A stretch of 64,000 nt of DNA. Origin: Tritonibacter litoralis. Lineage in GTDB: Bacteria > Pseudomonadota > Alphaproteobacteria > Rhodobacterales > Rhodobacteraceae. The notes beneath the pieces are model-generated. The model saw only the letters and a program-made list of their open reading frames with translations, had not been told where the DNA came from and made no database searches. The DNA is taken from the NCBI RefSeq assembly GCF_009496005.1, contig NZ_WIBF01000007.1, positions 1 through 64,000 of the forward strand, read 5' to 3'. Shown here one piece after another: positions 8,437 through 19,373 of this stretch (position 1 is the first letter of the stretch; the number at the start of each line of letters is the position of its first letter). The position numbers and the translations under genes are program-made.

Positions 8437-10353
8437 ATGCAGTCACCCCGAGCCGAGGCCCGTGTAACCGTCGCCCCGCGAACTGGAACGCTGATGAGGT
8501 TGATGGGTATGGGGATTGGCGCGCTGATCCTGGCCGCAGGCATGGCCAAGGCCGAAGAGGGCATCATCAAAAGCCACGGGTATTCGTATTTTGGAAATCT
8601 CGACTATCCGGCGGACTTCAAACATCTGGATTATGTGAACCCGGATGCGCCCAAAGGCGGAGAGATGGCGCTGGCCGCATCGGGCACGTTTGACAATCTG
8701 AACCCCTATACGGTCAAGGGACGGTCCGGCGCGCTGACGACGTTGCAATATGACAGTCTGATCGACAGCACCGTGAACGAGGTTGGACAGTATTACGGGT
8801 TGTTGGCCGAAAGCCTGGAATATGACGAAGGGCGCAATTGGGTGATCTTTCACATGCGGCCCGAGGCGACGTTCTGGGATGGCACACCGGTGACGGCCGA
8901 GGATGTGGTGTACAGCCACACGCTGTTCATCACCCAAGGTCTGCCATCCTATGCGCAGGCGGTCAGCCATATGGTCACCGGGGCCGAGGCGCTGGATGAT
9001 CACACGGTCAAATTCACGTTTAACCCGGATGTGTCGCGACGCAGCTTGATCGAAACCGTAGGCAATACGCCGGTGTTCTCCAAGGCTTGGTTCGAAGCCG
9101 ATGAAAGCCGCCGTCTGGATGAACCCCGCTACGAGGTCGCGGTGGGCTCTGGTCCTTACAAGCTGGACAGCTATGACGTGAACCGCCGCATTGTGTACAA
9201 ACGACGGGATGACTATTGGGCCAAGGATCTGCCGATCAATGTGGGTCGCCACAATTACGATACGATCCGGATTGAGTATTTTGCCGATCAGACCGCATCC
9301 TTTGAAGGGTTTAAGGCCGGTGAATACACCTTCCGGATCGAATCCGATGCCAAGGTCTGGGCAACCAGCTATGATTTCCCAAAGCTGAGCGAAGGCCTGG
9401 TGGTCAAAGAGGAGATCGCCGATCAAAGCGCGCCGTCTCCGTCTGGGTTTGTGTTCAACTTGGGCAAACCGCAGCTAGCGGATAAATCCGTGCGGGAGGC
9501 GCTGGCGCTGGCGTTTAACTTTGAATGGGTGAATGAATCGCTGTTGTTTGGCCTGTCCACGCAACGCAGCTCCTTTGTTGAGGGCACCCATCTGGAGGCC
9601 AAAGACGTGCCGAAGGATGGTGAGCTGACGTTCCTGAATGGGTTGGGTGATGTGGTTCCTTCTGAGGTTCTGACCACACCGGTTTCTGCAAGCCATACGT
9701 CAAAATCCGAACGTCTGCGGGATCGCCGCAACCTGCGCAAGGCGGCCAAGATGCTGGATGCGGCCGGCTGGCCTGTCGGCGAAGACAAGCTGCGCCGCAA
9801 TGCTGCCGGAGAGACGCTGAAGATTGAAATCCCCTATGCCACCAGCATTCCGGAAACAACTGCCACGATGATTGAGACCTATGTCCAGAACCTGCAGGCG
9901 CTGGGTGTGGATGCCAAAGCCGAGAAGGTCGATCCCTCACAGTTCACCCTGCGCCAGCGCGAACGCGATTACGATATGGTCTATTCGGCGCGGTACGGCT
10001 CATTCCTGTCCACCGGCGGCGGGCTGACACAGATGTATGGGTCCAAAGAAGCGGCCTTTAGCCTGTTTAACCCAGCGGGGCTTGCCAGCCCCTTGGTTGA
10101 CGCCATTATCGAGGCCTCCTTTGAAACCACCAATCAGGCAGATCAGGATGCAGCCTTGATGGCCCTGGACCGGGCGTTGCGCTATGAGTTTTTTGTGGTG
10201 CCGGACGGCTATGTGCCCAATTACTGGGTCAGCTATTTCGACATGTATGAACACCCAGAAAATATGCCCAAGTTCGCGCTGGGCTGGTTGGATCTGTGGT
10301 GGGTCAACCCTGAAAAAGAAGTCGAACTGAAAGCCAAAGGCGCGTTGCGGTAA
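8437..10353 (+). CDS. yejA: Peptide ABC transporter substrate-binding protein YejA
   Basis: 638 aa family 5 solute-binding protein. N-terminal signal peptide with hydrophobic core [14 protein letters not shown] and cleavage near AKA-EE (about 39). The mature start ([19 protein letters not shown]) is characteristic of the YejA branch. It captures peptides in the periplasm for YejBEF; in enterics this system also admits microcin C. ATG 8437 is chosen because GGAGG (8424-8428) sits 8 bases upstream; an in-frame ATG at 8422 overlaps that site. First gene of yejABEF, with the 184-base upstream gap holding a terminator and promoter. Confidence 0.93.
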   Translation: MQSPRAEARVTVAPRTGTLMRLMGMGIGALILAAGMAKAEEGIIKSHGYSYFGNLDYPADFKHLDYVNPDAPKGGEMALAASGTFDNLNPYTVKGRSGALTTLQYDSLIDSTVNEVGQYYGLLAESLEYDEGRNWVIFHMRPEATFWDGTPVTAEDVVYSHTLFITQGLPSYAQAVSHMVTGAEALDDHTVKFTFNPDVSRRSLIETVGNTPVFSKAWFEADESRRLDEPRYEVAVGSGPYKLDSYDVNRRIVYKRRDDYWAKDLPINVGRHNYDTIRIEYFADQTASFEGFKAGEYTFRIESDAKVWATSYDFPKLSEGLVVKEEIADQSAPSPSGFVFNLGKPQLADKSVREALALAFNFEWVNESLLFGLSTQRSSFVEGTHLEAKDVPKDGELTFLNGLGDVVPSEVLTTPVSASHTSKSERLRDRRNLRKAAKMLDAAGWPVGEDKLRRNAAGETLKIEIPYATSIPETTATMIETYVQNLQALGVDAKAEKVDPSQFTLRQRERDYDMVYSARYGSFLSTGGGLTQMYGSKEAAFSLFNPAGLASPLVDAIIEASFETTNQADQDAALMALDRALRYEFFVVPDGYVPNYWVSYFDMYEHPENMPKFALGWLDLWWVNPEKEVELKAKGALR

Positions 10354-10355
10354 CC

Positions 10356-11465
10356 ATGGCAGCCTATATCCTTCGACGCCTGTTGTTGGTGATCCCCACG
10401 CTGTTGGGGATCATGATTGTGAACTTTACCCTGGTGCAATTTGTCCCCGGCGGTCCCATTGAACAGATCATTGCCCAGCAACAGGGGCAGGGCGATGTAT
10501 TCGCCGGATTTGCCGGTGGTGGCGGGGACAACCTGTCAGAAATCGAAAATGACCTGACCCTTGGCGGCAGTGGGGGAGAGGAAAAATATGCCGGTGCCCG
10601 CGGCCTGCCACCCGAGTTCATCGAGGAGCTGGAGCGCGAGTTTGGGTTTGATAAACCACCCTTGCAACGGTTTCTGCTGATGCTTGGCAATTACGTACGC
10701 TTTGATTTCGGGGAGAGCTATTTCCGCAAGATCGGTGTGATTGATCTGGTGCTGGAGAAAATGCCGGTGTCGATCACGCTGGGACTTTGGTCCACGCTGA
10801 TCGCCTATGTGATCTCGATCCCTTTGGGCATTCGCAAGGCGATGCGGGACGGTTCCCAATTCGACACGTGGACCAGTGGTATCATCATCGCGGCCTATTC
10901 CATTCCGGGGTTCCTGTTTGCAATTTTGTTGTTGGTTCTGTTTGCTGGTGGGTCCTATTGGCAGGTCTTCCCGCTGCGGGGGCTGACGTCCGATAACTTC
11001 AGCGAGCTGAGCCTGATTGGCAAAATTGGCGACTATTTCTGGCACATTGCGCTGCCGGTTCTGGCCTCGACCATTGCAAGCTTTGCGACGCTGACATTGC
11101 TGACCAAAAACTCCTTCCTGGATGAGATCAAGAAGCACTATGTCATGACCGCCCGAGCCAAGGGGCTGACCGAGAACCGGGTGCTTTATGGCCATGTGTT
11201 CCGCAATGCGATGCTGATTGTGATCGCAGGCTTCCCGGCCGCATTCATGAGCGTGTTTTTTGGTGCCAGCCTGATTATCGAGACGATTTTCTCGCTGGAT
11301 GGGCTGGGGCGTCTGGGGTTTGAGGCCGCCGTTGCGCGGGATTACCCGATTGTCTTTGGCACGCTGTTCATCTTTGGTCTAATGGGGCTGTTGATCGGCA
11401 TCATCTCGGACCTGATGTATGTGCTGGTCGATCCGCGCATCGATTTTGAAAGTCGGGAGGGGTAA
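10356..11465 (+). CDS. yejB: Peptide ABC transporter permease YejB
   Basis: 369 aa inner-membrane permease. First membrane helix at about 7-28 ([16 protein letters not shown]), then a large Gly-rich periplasmic loop (about 45-95) typical of YejB, then five helices with the EAA-type loop near [20 protein letters not shown], which docks on the ATPase. Begins two bases after the yejA stop and runs directly into yejE, so translational coupling is likely. Confidence 0.93.
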   Translation: MAAYILRRLLLVIPTLLGIMIVNFTLVQFVPGGPIEQIIAQQQGQGDVFAGFAGGGGDNLSEIENDLTLGGSGGEEKYAGARGLPPEFIEELEREFGFDKPPLQRFLLMLGNYVRFDFGESYFRKIGVIDLVLEKMPVSITLGLWSTLIAYVISIPLGIRKAMRDGSQFDTWTSGIIIAAYSIPGFLFAILLLVLFAGGSYWQVFPLRGLTSDNFSELSLIGKIGDYFWHIALPVLASTIASFATLTLLTKNSFLDEIKKHYVMTARAKGLTENRVLYGHVFRNAMLIVIAGFPAAFMSVFFGASLIIETIFSLDGLGRLGFEAAVARDYPIVFGTLFIFGLMGLLIGIISDLMYVLVDPRIDFESREG

Positions 11466-12587
11466 ATGGCTGGATCTGTGTTCAAACTGTCTCCGCTGAA
11501 CCAACGCCGCTGGCGTAACTTCCGCAACAACAAGCGGGCCTATTGGTCGCTTGTTCTGTTCTCCATTCTGTTTGGCCTGTCACTGCTGGCGGATGTTGTG
11601 GCCAACGACAAACCGATCCTGGTGCAATATCGCGGCTCGTTCTATGTGCCTGTGGTCCATTCCTATGCCGAAACCACCTTTGGCGGTGATTTCGAGACCG
11701 AAGCCGCCTATCGCGATCCTGAGGTGCAATGTCTGATCCGCTCCGGAGGGGTTGAGGATTGTTTTGACGACCCCGAAGGCATTATCGATGAGATCAACGC
11801 TGGCACCTATGCGGCGGATGGGTTTGAAAAAGGCTGGTCGATCTGGCCGCTCATTCCCTATTCCTTTGACACGCCGGTGGATCGTCCGGGTGCGGCACCG
11901 TTGCCACCCAATGGCCAGAATTGGCTGGGCACCGACAGCCGCAAACGCGATGTACTGGCGCGGGTGATCCATGGCTTCCGCCTGTCCATCGTCTTTACGC
12001 TGATGGTCACCGTGGCGGCGACGGTGATTGGTATCATTGCTGGCGCGGTGCAGGGGTATTTTGGCGGCTGGCTGGATCTGATCTTCCAGCGTGTGATTGA
12101 GGTCTGGGCCTCGACCCCTTCGTTGTATGTGATCATCATCCTGTTTGCCATTTTGGGGCGCAGTTTCTGGCTGTTGGTTCTGCTCAGCGTGCTGTTTGGC
12201 TGGACCGCGCTGGTGGGCGTGGTGCGCGCGGAATTCCTGCGCGCACGGAACCTGGAATATGTGCGCGCGGCCAAGGCCCTGGGCGTTGGCAATATGACCA
12301 TCATGTTCCGCCATATGCTGCCCAATGCAATGGTGGCCACGCTGACGATGCTGCCCTTTATCGTGACGGGTACCATTGGCGCGCTGGCCAGTCTGGATTT
12401 TCTGGGCTTTGGTCTGCCATCCTCGGCGCCCTCACTGGGAGAGCTGACCTTGCAGGCAAAACAGAACCTGCAGGCCCCCTGGCTGGCCTTTACTGCCTTT
12501 ATTACCTTTGCCCTGATGCTGTCGCTTCTGGTCTTCATCTTTGAAGGCGTGCGCGATGCCTTTGACCCAAGAAAGACCTTTTCATGA
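11466..12587 (+). CDS. yejE: Peptide ABC transporter permease YejE
   Basis: 373 aa. Second permease of the YejABEF importer. N-terminal helix (about 25-40), a long periplasmic segment (about 45-150, containing NWLGTDSRKRD, typical of DppC/OppC-type permeases) and a C-terminal block of five helices with the EAA loop YVRAAKALGVGN. Starts right after the yejB stop and overlaps yejF by four bases. Confidence 0.93.
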   Translation: MAGSVFKLSPLNQRRWRNFRNNKRAYWSLVLFSILFGLSLLADVVANDKPILVQYRGSFYVPVVHSYAETTFGGDFETEAAYRDPEVQCLIRSGGVEDCFDDPEGIIDEINAGTYAADGFEKGWSIWPLIPYSFDTPVDRPGAAPLPPNGQNWLGTDSRKRDVLARVIHGFRLSIVFTLMVTVAATVIGIIAGAVQGYFGGWLDLIFQRVIEVWASTPSLYVIIILFAILGRSFWLLVLLSVLFGWTALVGVVRAEFLRARNLEYVRAAKALGVGNMTIMFRHMLPNAMVATLTMLPFIVTGTIGALASLDFLGFGLPSSAPSLGELTLQAKQNLQAPWLAFTAFITFALMLSLLVFIFEGVRDAFDPRKTFS

Positions 12588-14173
12588 GCGCAGTTTTGCA
12601 AGTGAAAGACCTCCGCGTGGCCTTCCAGCAGGACGGCCAATTGGTTGAGGCGGTAAAAGGCGTATCCTTTGCGGTCGACAAGGGGGAAACCGTGGCCTTG
12701 GTCGGGGAATCCGGGTCGGGGAAATCGGTCTCGGCACTGTCGACCGTGTCCTTGCTGGGAGATAACGCCCATGTGAGCGGCTCTGTCACCTACGGCGGCA
12801 CAGAAATGGTGGGCGCGGATGAGGCCCATCTGCGTCAGGTGCGTGGCAATGATATCTCGTTCATTTTTCAGGAGCCGATGACCTCGCTCAACCCGCTGCA
12901 CACGCTGGAAAAACAGCTGGCGGAAAGCCTGGCCCTGCACCAAGGCCTGGTGGGAGAGGCAGCACGAAAGCGGATCCTGGAATTGATGGATCGGGTGGGG
13001 ATCCGGGACGCCGAAAGCCGTCTGAACGCCTATCCCCATCAGCTGTCCGGCGGGCAGCGCCAGCGGGTGATGATCGCCATGGCGCTGGCCAACAAGCCCG
13101 ATATCCTGATCGCGGACGAGCCGACAACGGCGCTGGATGTGACCATTCAGGCGCAGATCCTGGATTTGCTGGCCGAGCTGAAAGAGATCGAGGGGATGGG
13201 TGTTTTGTTCATCACCCATGACCTGGCCATCGTGCGCCGGATTGCCGACCGTGTCTGTGTGATGAAAGACGGTGAGATTGTTGAGGCCGGACCAACGGCC
13301 GAGATCTTTGCCAATCCGCAGCACCCCTATACGCAAAAGCTTTTGGCGGCTGAGCCTTCTGGGGTGCCAGATCCCGTGGCCGAGGACGCCCCTATGATGG
13401 TGGAAACCGAAGGGTTAAAGGTCTGGTTCCCGATCCAGCGCGGTTTTCTGCGCAAGACGGTGGGGCACGTCAAAGCGGTGAACCCCTGTTCGATCTCAAT
13501 CCGGGCCGGGGAAACCCTGGGCATTGTGGGCGAGTCAGGCTCGGGCAAGACAACAATGGCACTTGCGATTATGCGGCTGATTGCATCCGAAGGGGCGGTG
13601 TTGTTTCAGGGGCAGGACTTGCGGCATTGGTCGAGCAGAGATCTGCGCGGCCTGCGCAAGGATATGCAGATTGTGTTCCAGGACCCCTTTGGCGCCTTGT
13701 CGCCACGGATGACCTGTGCCCAGATCATTGCCGAAGGCCTGTCGGTCCATGAGGTGGACAAAGGGCGCAACCCCCGCGAATTGGTGGCCGATGTCATGGA
13801 AGAGGTGGGGCTGGATCCGGTGGCCATGGACCGTTATCCGCATGAGTTTTCCGGCGGGCAACGGCAGCGGATTGCGATCGCGCGTGCCATGGTGCTGCGC
13901 CCCAAGCTGGTGGTGCTGGATGAGCCCACATCCGCGCTGGACATGACGGTGCAGGTGCAGATCGTAGAGCTGCTGCGGGATCTGCAGAAACGCTATGGGC
14001 TGGCCTATATGTTCATCAGCCACGATCTGAATGTGGTGCGGGCGATGTCTCACCAAGTGGTGGTGATGAGCCAAGGCGATGTGGTCGAGAGCGGGACGGC
14101 AGAACAGATCTTCTCAGCCCCCAAAGAGCTTTATACGCAGCAACTCTTGTCCGTTGCGTCCCCGGCTGGGTAG
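12584..14173 (+). CDS. yejF: Peptide ABC transporter ATP-binding protein YejF (two ATPase domains)
   Basis: 529 aa with two complete ABC domains in one chain. Domain 1: Walker A GESGSGKS, signature LSGGQRQR, Walker B ILIADEPT. Domain 2: [16 protein letters not shown] and VVLDEPTS. Both look catalytically intact, unlike many importers with one degenerate site. It powers YejBE. The ATGA overlap with yejE indicates translational coupling. The operon ends here; a dispersed palindromic repeat (14220-14350) follows. Confidence 0.94.
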   Translation: MSAVLQVKDLRVAFQQDGQLVEAVKGVSFAVDKGETVALVGESGSGKSVSALSTVSLLGDNAHVSGSVTYGGTEMVGADEAHLRQVRGNDISFIFQEPMTSLNPLHTLEKQLAESLALHQGLVGEAARKRILELMDRVGIRDAESRLNAYPHQLSGGQRQRVMIAMALANKPDILIADEPTTALDVTIQAQILDLLAELKEIEGMGVLFITHDLAIVRRIADRVCVMKDGEIVEAGPTAEIFANPQHPYTQKLLAAEPSGVPDPVAEDAPMMVETEGLKVWFPIQRGFLRKTVGHVKAVNPCSISIRAGETLGIVGESGSGKTTMALAIMRLIASEGAVLFQGQDLRHWSSRDLRGLRKDMQIVFQDPFGALSPRMTCAQIIAEGLSVHEVDKGRNPRELVADVMEEVGLDPVAMDRYPHEFSGGQRQRIAIARAMVLRPKLVVLDEPTSALDMTVQVQIVELLRDLQKRYGLAYMFISHDLNVVRAMSHQVVVMSQGDVVESGTAEQIFSAPKELYTQQLLSVASPAG

Positions 14174-14219
14174 GCCGGGTCGCACCTTACGTGTCGGACG
14201 GATTGCCAACAACGGGGTA

Positions 14220-14350
14220 CTCCCGCGCCCGCAGGTGCCTTGCCTATGGCAAGACCCCTTGGCGGCCTTGGGCCAGGCTCGGCGCGAATGCGCCGAGCCT
14301 GGCCCAACGGGAACGGTGCATGTCATACATGCGCCAGTGACGGGCGGGAG
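14220..14350. repeat. Dispersed palindromic intergenic repeat, copy A (complete)
   Basis: Outer arms CTCCCGC (14220-14226) and GCGGGAG (14344-14350) enclose a perfect 18-bp stem: TTGGGCCAGGCTCGGCGC at 14268-14285, loop GAAT, then its complement to 14307. The same arms recur near 35.8, 52.2 and 60.2 kb. It lies between the convergent yejF and hemN ends and probably also works as a bidirectional 3'-end structure. Confidence 0.75.
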
Positions 14351-14403
14351 CCTTTGGTGGGACGTGCTGCGCGGATAGTGCAAAGGCGCACAGCCCGGCG
14401 GGC

Positions 14404-15759
14404 TTAGATCGCAGCGCTGTGCCCGGCTTTGCTAAGATCATACGCGTCAAAAGCACGCGCGATGACCCGGGTCAGGGGCTGGGCGCGCGGTGGGATCAGG
14501 AAATCATTACCCTTCAGCTCCACCATGTCCGGGAACTGAACCGCTACCCGTTCAAACAGGCTGTTGAGCTCCGTTGCGGACACAGCAAACCGCGCCATCA
14601 CCTCTGCTCCGTCAATGCGGAAGTCGCACATCAAGGCTTCGATCAACCGGGCGCGCAGCTTGTCCTCATCCGTGAACACATGTCCGCGTGACGTCGAAAA
14701 ACGCCCCGCGCGCACCGCTGAGGTATGCGCGGATGTCGCCGGTGCATTCTGGGCGTAACCCTGTGGAAAGCGGGAAATCGAAGACGCGCCCAGACCGATC
14801 AGAACTTCGGAGCGGTCATCGGTGTACCCTTGGAAATTGCGACGCAGCTGCCCCAGCGTCTGGGCCACGGACAACCCGTCTTCGGGGCGGGCGAAATGGT
14901 CGATGCCGATGTCTTTGTAGCCGTCCCACCGGAACAGTTGCTGCGCCGTTTCAAAGAGCTCCAGCCGCGCCTCGGGTGTGGGCAGCGCCTCGGACGGGAT
15001 CATGTTTTGACGACGCGCCATCCATGGCACATGGGCATAGCCATAAAGCGCCACCCGGTCTGGCGACAAGGACAAAAGCTTTTGCACGCTGTCGGCCATG
15101 CGCCGGTTGGTCTGATGCGGCAGGCCATAGAGGATATCCGCATTCAAACTGTCGATCCCATTGGCGCGCAGCATTTCAACCGTTGCCAGTGTCGTCTCAT
15201 AACTTTGCGGGCGCCCGATGGTTTCCTGGATCTGCGGATCAAAATCCTGCACTCCGATCGAGGCGCGGTTCATGCCCGCCGCAACCAAAGCCTCAATCCG
15301 CGCGCTGTCGATCTCATTCGGGTCGATTTCGACTGAGAATTCGGCGTCCTTGGCCAAGGGGGCAACCGCAGCTATGGAGGCTGCGAGATCGCGCATCATA
15401 TCCGGGGACAACAGAGTTGGCGTGCCCCCGCCCCAATGTAGGCGCGACAGCGTCACACCTTGTGGCAAATGCTGGGCCAGCAGGTCCAGTTCAGCCTTGA
15501 GAACATCCAGATAGGCACGCACCGGAGAATCAGACTGTGTGCCTTGCGTGCGGCAAGCGCAAAACCAGCATAACCTGCGGCAAAATGGTACATGCACGTA
15601 AAGCGAGATAGAGCTGTCGGGGGTAATTGCGCTGATCCACCTTGTAAACAAGGTAGAATCCACAGATGACCCAAAATGAGGCGCTGTTGGGTAACTGGTA
15701 TAGCGCGGCACTTTGGCGTCGAATAAACCGAGGCGGGCCAATTGTGATTTCGTATCCAT
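14404..15759 (-). CDS. hemN: Oxygen-independent coproporphyrinogen III oxidase
   Basis: 451 aa radical-SAM enzyme that makes protoporphyrinogen IX without oxygen. The cluster motif CRRLCWFC places ligands at Cys 60, 64 and 67; GGGTPTLLS and IGVQDFDP are family motifs, and the C-terminal HemN domain is present. Length fits true HemN rather than the shorter HemW. Start ATG 15759 has no Shine-Dalgarno sequence. A -10-like TAAACT lies at 15771-15766 and an FNR box is centred 42 bases upstream of the ATG, which suggests a leaderless mRNA activated by FnrL. Divergent from fnrL. Confidence 0.95.
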   Translation of the reverse strand: MDTKSQLARLGLFDAKVPRYTSYPTAPHFGSSVDSTLFTRWISAITPDSSISLYVHVPFCRRLCWFCACRTQGTQSDSPVRAYLDVLKAELDLLAQHLPQGVTLSRLHWGGGTPTLLSPDMMRDLAASIAAVAPLAKDAEFSVEIDPNEIDSARIEALVAAGMNRASIGVQDFDPQIQETIGRPQSYETTLATVEMLRANGIDSLNADILYGLPHQTNRRMADSVQKLLSLSPDRVALYGYAHVPWMARRQNMIPSEALPTPEARLELFETAQQLFRWDGYKDIGIDHFARPEDGLSVAQTLGQLRRNFQGYTDDRSEVLIGLGASSISRFPQGYAQNAPATSAHTSAVRAGRFSTSRGHVFTDEDKLRARLIEALMCDFRIDGAEVMARFAVSATELNSLFERVAVQFPDMVELKGNDFLIPPRAQPLTRVIARAFDAYDLSKAGHSAAI

Positions 15760-15794
15760 GACTATAGTTTAAGAAGAACACACTCCCCAGGTCA

Positions 15795-15808
15795 TTGACC
15801 CAGATCAA
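15795..15808. promoter_or_regulatory. FNR/FnrL box between hemN and fnrL
   Basis: TTGACCCAGATCAA matches the consensus TTGAT-N4-ATCAA with one change. It is centred 42 bases from the hemN start and ends 12 bases before the fnrL start, so it could activate hemN and repress fnrL at once. Confidence 0.8.
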
Positions 15809-15820
15809 TTGGAAAAAATG

Positions 15821-16558
15821 ATGGCAGCCCCTGTACTCACCCATGTCAAATGCGCTGACTGCCCCATTCGGCACCGTGCTGTGTGCGCGCGATGTAATGC
15901 GGATGAGCTGGAGGAACTTGATACGATCAAATACTATCGCAGCTACGAGGCCGGTCAGCCGATTGTCTGGTCAGGCGATTCAATGGATTTTGTTGGCTCT
16001 GTGGTCTCTGGCGTAGCGACGCTGACGCAGACAATGGAGGATGGGCGGACCCAGATGGTTGGCCTGTTGCTGCCATCGGATTTTGTGGGTCGCCCAGGAC
16101 GCAGCGGTGCGGCCTATAATGTGGTGGCAACGAACAACGTGATGATGTGCTGTTTCCGCAAGAAGCCCTTTGAAGAGATGATGGCGCGGACACCGCATAT
16201 TGCCCATCGTCTGTTGGAGATGACGCTGGACGAATTGGATGCGGCGCGGGAATGGATGCTAGTGCTGGGGCGCAAAACAGCGCGTGAAAAGATCGCGAGC
16301 CTGTTGTCAATTATCGCCCGCCGGGATGCGTCGCTGGAAAAAGGACCGCTGGACCGGCTTGAATTCGAACTGCCTTTGACCCGCGAAGCCATGGCCGATT
16401 ACCTGGGTCTGACACTGGAAACTGTCAGCCGCCAGATCTCAGCCCTCAAGAAATCCGGCGTGATCGAGCTGGAAGGCAAGCGCCATATCATCGTGCCCGA
16501 TATGAGCCGGCTGATGGATGAAGCCGGCGACGACAGCGACGGTGGTTTTCTGGGCTGA
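15821..16558 (+). CDS. fnrL: FNR-type oxygen-sensing transcription regulator FnrL
   Basis: 245 aa Crp/Fnr family. The N-terminal cysteines CADC-x7-CARC plus a central cysteine (MMCCFRKK) fit a [4Fe-4S] sensor; the cNMP-type effector domain is followed by a dimer helix and a C-terminal HTH (MADYLGLTLETVSRQISALK) with the FNR recognition pattern ETVSR. The start could be ATG 15821, ATG 15818 or TTG 15809; 15821 gives the best spacing from GGA at 15811. FnrL switches on microaerobic genes, and its boxes surround hemN, usp, cco and ccoG here. Its own FNR box suggests autoregulation. Confidence 0.95.
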   Translation: MAAPVLTHVKCADCPIRHRAVCARCNADELEELDTIKYYRSYEAGQPIVWSGDSMDFVGSVVSGVATLTQTMEDGRTQMVGLLLPSDFVGRPGRSGAAYNVVATNNVMMCCFRKKPFEEMMARTPHIAHRLLEMTLDELDAAREWMLVLGRKTAREKIASLLSIIARRDASLEKGPLDRLEFELPLTREAMADYLGLTLETVSRQISALKKSGVIELEGKRHIIVPDMSRLMDEAGDDSDGGFLG

Positions 16559-16736
16559 TTGCGGGCGCGGCCCAGTCCGTCTGAAAGCAGCCCATCAGGA
16601 TGCCGGTCGACGCGAGACGCCTTTGAAAAAAGGGACCCGCACCGGGATGGAATGGGTGCGGGTCAACCGAGCCGCCCACCGGAAATTTGGAGACATGGTG
16701 CGCGGGCTCGTCCGGGGAAACCGGAGATTGCAGGTT

Positions 16737-17576
16737 TTAATGCGCCATCAAGACGGGGCGGTTCGCCGCCTCAAGGATGTTGCGGGTGGCTCCACCCAGG
16801 ATGGCTTCGCGGAACCGGGAGTGGCCATAGGCCCCCATGACCAGCAGATCCGCATCTGTGTCCTCAGCATGACGCAGCAGCACATCAGCGGTGCGCGGCA
16901 GGGATTTCGACAGCACGTTGACCTCGCAATGGATGCCATGACGCGACAGCATTTGACACAAAAGCCCACCGGGGTCTGAGCGATCCGGACCATGGCGCGG
17001 TGGGTCAATAACCACCACATGGACAGAGCGCGCGGCTTTTAGGAAGGGCATCGCCTTGCGCACGGCGGACAGGGCTTCGGCGCTTTCATTCCAACCGATC
17101 TGGACCGTTTTGGGAACCTTCAGGACCGGTGTGTCCTGTGGCACCACCAGAACCGGGGCTGCGCTTTCAAACAGTCCGGCCTCTACAATCGCCTCGCCTT
17201 CGATGGCCGCATTGTCCCCATAGGGTTTGGCAACAACCATCAAATCACAAAAGCGCCCGCGGCGCGCAATATGGCGGGTGACTTCGCCCAGCGGCGCAAC
17301 CGCTGTGGTGGCCGAGAAGGGCAGGCCGTTGCGGGCCAGATGCTCTTCGGCAAAAGCCTGCAGCGCGGCGGCCTGGTCGCGCGCCACTTGCAAGGATTGT
17401 TGCAGCAGCATCGCGTTGGCCATCCCATAGTCATAGCTGGTCTGGGTGCGGTCGATGCCCAGACAAAGCGCATCTGTGTGGGCCTCAAACTGCTGTGCCA
17501 AAGCGCTGGCTTGATCCAGCGGTGCCTTGGCTTGGTCAATGTCACTGATCACGGTCAGCAAAGTTTTATAACTCAT
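16737..17576 (-). CDS. Universal stress protein with two UspA domains
   Basis: 279 aa, two tandem Usp domains (about 1-140 and 150-279). The second domain ends with the nucleotide-binding pattern GAYGHSRFREAILGGATRN; the first domain lacks a clear version. ATG 17576 (MSYKTLL) follows GAGGTG; an in-frame start at 17597 is less likely. Position between fnrL and ccoN, with a perfect FNR box 77 bases upstream shared with the divergent cco operon, points to FnrL control and a role in low-oxygen physiology. The biochemical role is unknown. Confidence 0.88.
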   Translation of the reverse strand: MSYKTLLTVISDIDQAKAPLDQASALAQQFEAHTDALCLGIDRTQTSYDYGMANAMLLQQSLQVARDQAAALQAFAEEHLARNGLPFSATTAVAPLGEVTRHIARRGRFCDLMVVAKPYGDNAAIEGEAIVEAGLFESAAPVLVVPQDTPVLKVPKTVQIGWNESAEALSAVRKAMPFLKAARSVHVVVIDPPRHGPDRSDPGGLLCQMLSRHGIHCEVNVLSKSLPRTADVLLRHAEDTDADLLVMGAYGHSRFREAILGGATRNILEAANRPVLMAH

Positions 17577-17646
17577 CTTGCACCTCATCCGGTTCAAGGG
17601 TTGCGCGTCTCGTCTTGTTTCATGCCACGGTTTGCCGCGTCAGGTT

Positions 17647-17660
17647 TTGATGCAGATCAA
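17647..17660. promoter_or_regulatory. Perfect FNR/FnrL box between usp and ccoNOQP
   Basis: TTGATGCAGATCAA is an exact TTGAT-N4-ATCAA palindrome, 94 bases before the ccoN start and 70 bases before the usp start, placed to serve both divergent units. Confidence 0.88.
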
Positions 17661-17754
17661 GGCTAGGTTTTGCCAATTCAGGCATCACGGCGTCGGTCTG
17701 TAACCGCCCGAAGTCTCTCAAAGAATCGATAAGGGCAAGGTAAAGGGACGAGAA

Positions 17755-19359
17755 ATGTCTAACTATATCAAGCTGATAGCGCTTGGTCTCATCACGTTCT
17801 TCGCGATGCTTGGGATCAACTTTGCGCGCGACTTGGCGTATCAGGTGCATGCTGTGATCATCATGCTGGTGGCGGGAGGTTTGTTCCTCTACACGCTGCG
17901 CAAGACCGATGAGCCGGTCGCACCTCTGCCAACCAATGAATATATGGACGGCGTAGTACGCGCCGGTGTGATTGCCACTGCGTTTTGGGGTGTCGTCGGG
18001 TTTCTGGCGGGCACCTTTATTGCGTTCCAACTCGCCTTTCCGGCGTTGAACTTTAACTGGGCCGAAGGCTTTGCCAACTTTGGTCGCCTGCGCCCGCTGC
18101 ATACGTCAGCTGTGATTTTTGCCTTTGGCGGCAACGCCTTGCTGGCATCGTCCTTCTATGTGGTGCAACGGACATCGGCGGCACGCCTGTGGGGCGGGAA
18201 CCTGGCGTGGTTCGTGTTCTGGGGCTACCAGCTTTTTATTGTGCTGGCAGCAACAGGCTACCTGCTGGGCGGCACCCAGTCCAAAGAATATGCGGAACCT
18301 GAATGGTATGTTGACCTGTGGCTGACAGTGGTCTGGGTGGCCTATCTGGCGGTCTACCTCGGCACAATCATCAAACGCCGCGAGCCGCATATCTATGTGG
18401 CCAACTGGTTCTTCCTCGCCTTTATCGTCACCGTTGCGATGTTGCACGTTGTGAACAACCTGACCATTCCGGTGTCGATCTGGGGGTCCAAATCCGTCAT
18501 CGTCTGGCCCGGCGTCCAAGACGCGATGGTGCAATGGTGGTATGGCCACAATGCGGTGGGCTTCTTCCTGACTGCGGGCTTCCTGGGCATGATGTACTAT
18601 TTCATCCCAAAACAAGCTGAACGGCCTGTGTTCAGCTATAAGCTGTCGATCATCCACTTCTGGGCGCTGATCTTCATCTACATCTGGGCCGGTCCGCACC
18701 ACTTGCATTACACCGCGCTGCCTGACTGGGCCTCGACCCTAGGTATGGTGTTCTCGGTTGTGCTTTGGATGCCCAGCTGGGGTGGTATGATCAACGGTCT
18801 GATGACCCTGTCCGGTGCCTGGGACAAGCTGCGCACCGATCCGGTTCTGCGGATGCTGGTGATCTCGGTTGCCTTCTACGGCATGACCACTTTCGAAGGT
18901 CCGATGATGTCGATCCGTGCAGTGAACTCGCTGTCGCACTATACCGACTGGACCATCGGTCACGTACACTCTGGTGCGCTGGGTTGGAACGGTATGATCT
19001 CCTTTGGGGCGCTGTATTACCTGACACCGGTTCTGTGGAAACGCGACCGTCTGTACTCGCTCGGCCTGGTGTCCTGGCACTTCTGGCTCGCGACCATCGG
19101 AATCGTGCTTTATGCCGCGTCGATGTGGGTCACCGGTATCATGGAAGGCCTGATGTGGCGTGAAGTGGATGCCAACGGCTTCCTGGTCAACTCCTTCGCT
19201 GACACCGTTGCTGCGAAATTCCCGATGTATGTGGTGCGCGGCCTGGGTGGGGTGATGTACCTCAGCGGTGCGTTGATCATGTGCTACAACCTCTGGATGA
19301 CTGTCCGTAAGGCCCCGGCTAAAGAAGCCAGCCTGTCGGTTGCAGTCCCGGCTGAATAA
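17755..19359 (+). CDS. ccoN: cbb3-type cytochrome c oxidase subunit I
   Basis: 534 aa catalytic subunit of the high-affinity oxidase, with the twelve-helix heme-copper oxidase core carrying heme b and heme b3-CuB. Conserved histidine segments are visible: [48 protein letters not shown] and [14 protein letters not shown]. It begins the ccoNOQP operon, 14 bases before ccoO. The FNR box upstream implies microaerobic induction. Confidence 0.97.
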   Translation: MSNYIKLIALGLITFFAMLGINFARDLAYQVHAVIIMLVAGGLFLYTLRKTDEPVAPLPTNEYMDGVVRAGVIATAFWGVVGFLAGTFIAFQLAFPALNFNWAEGFANFGRLRPLHTSAVIFAFGGNALLASSFYVVQRTSAARLWGGNLAWFVFWGYQLFIVLAATGYLLGGTQSKEYAEPEWYVDLWLTVVWVAYLAVYLGTIIKRREPHIYVANWFFLAFIVTVAMLHVVNNLTIPVSIWGSKSVIVWPGVQDAMVQWWYGHNAVGFFLTAGFLGMMYYFIPKQAERPVFSYKLSIIHFWALIFIYIWAGPHHLHYTALPDWASTLGMVFSVVLWMPSWGGMINGLMTLSGAWDKLRTDPVLRMLVISVAFYGMTTFEGPMMSIRAVNSLSHYTDWTIGHVHSGALGWNGMISFGALYYLTPVLWKRDRLYSLGLVSWHFWLATIGIVLYAASMWVTGIMEGLMWREVDANGFLVNSFADTVAAKFPMYVVRGLGGVMYLSGALIMCYNLWMTVRKAPAKEASLSVAVPAE

Positions 19360-19373
19360 GGAGGGCTGCAGAG

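Noticed and set aside
11858-13336. Long open frame (about 490 codons) on the minus strand across yejE/yejF
   Set aside because: It is a shadow of two well-identified genes on the plus strand; composition is low-complexity and it has no motif or ribosome site.
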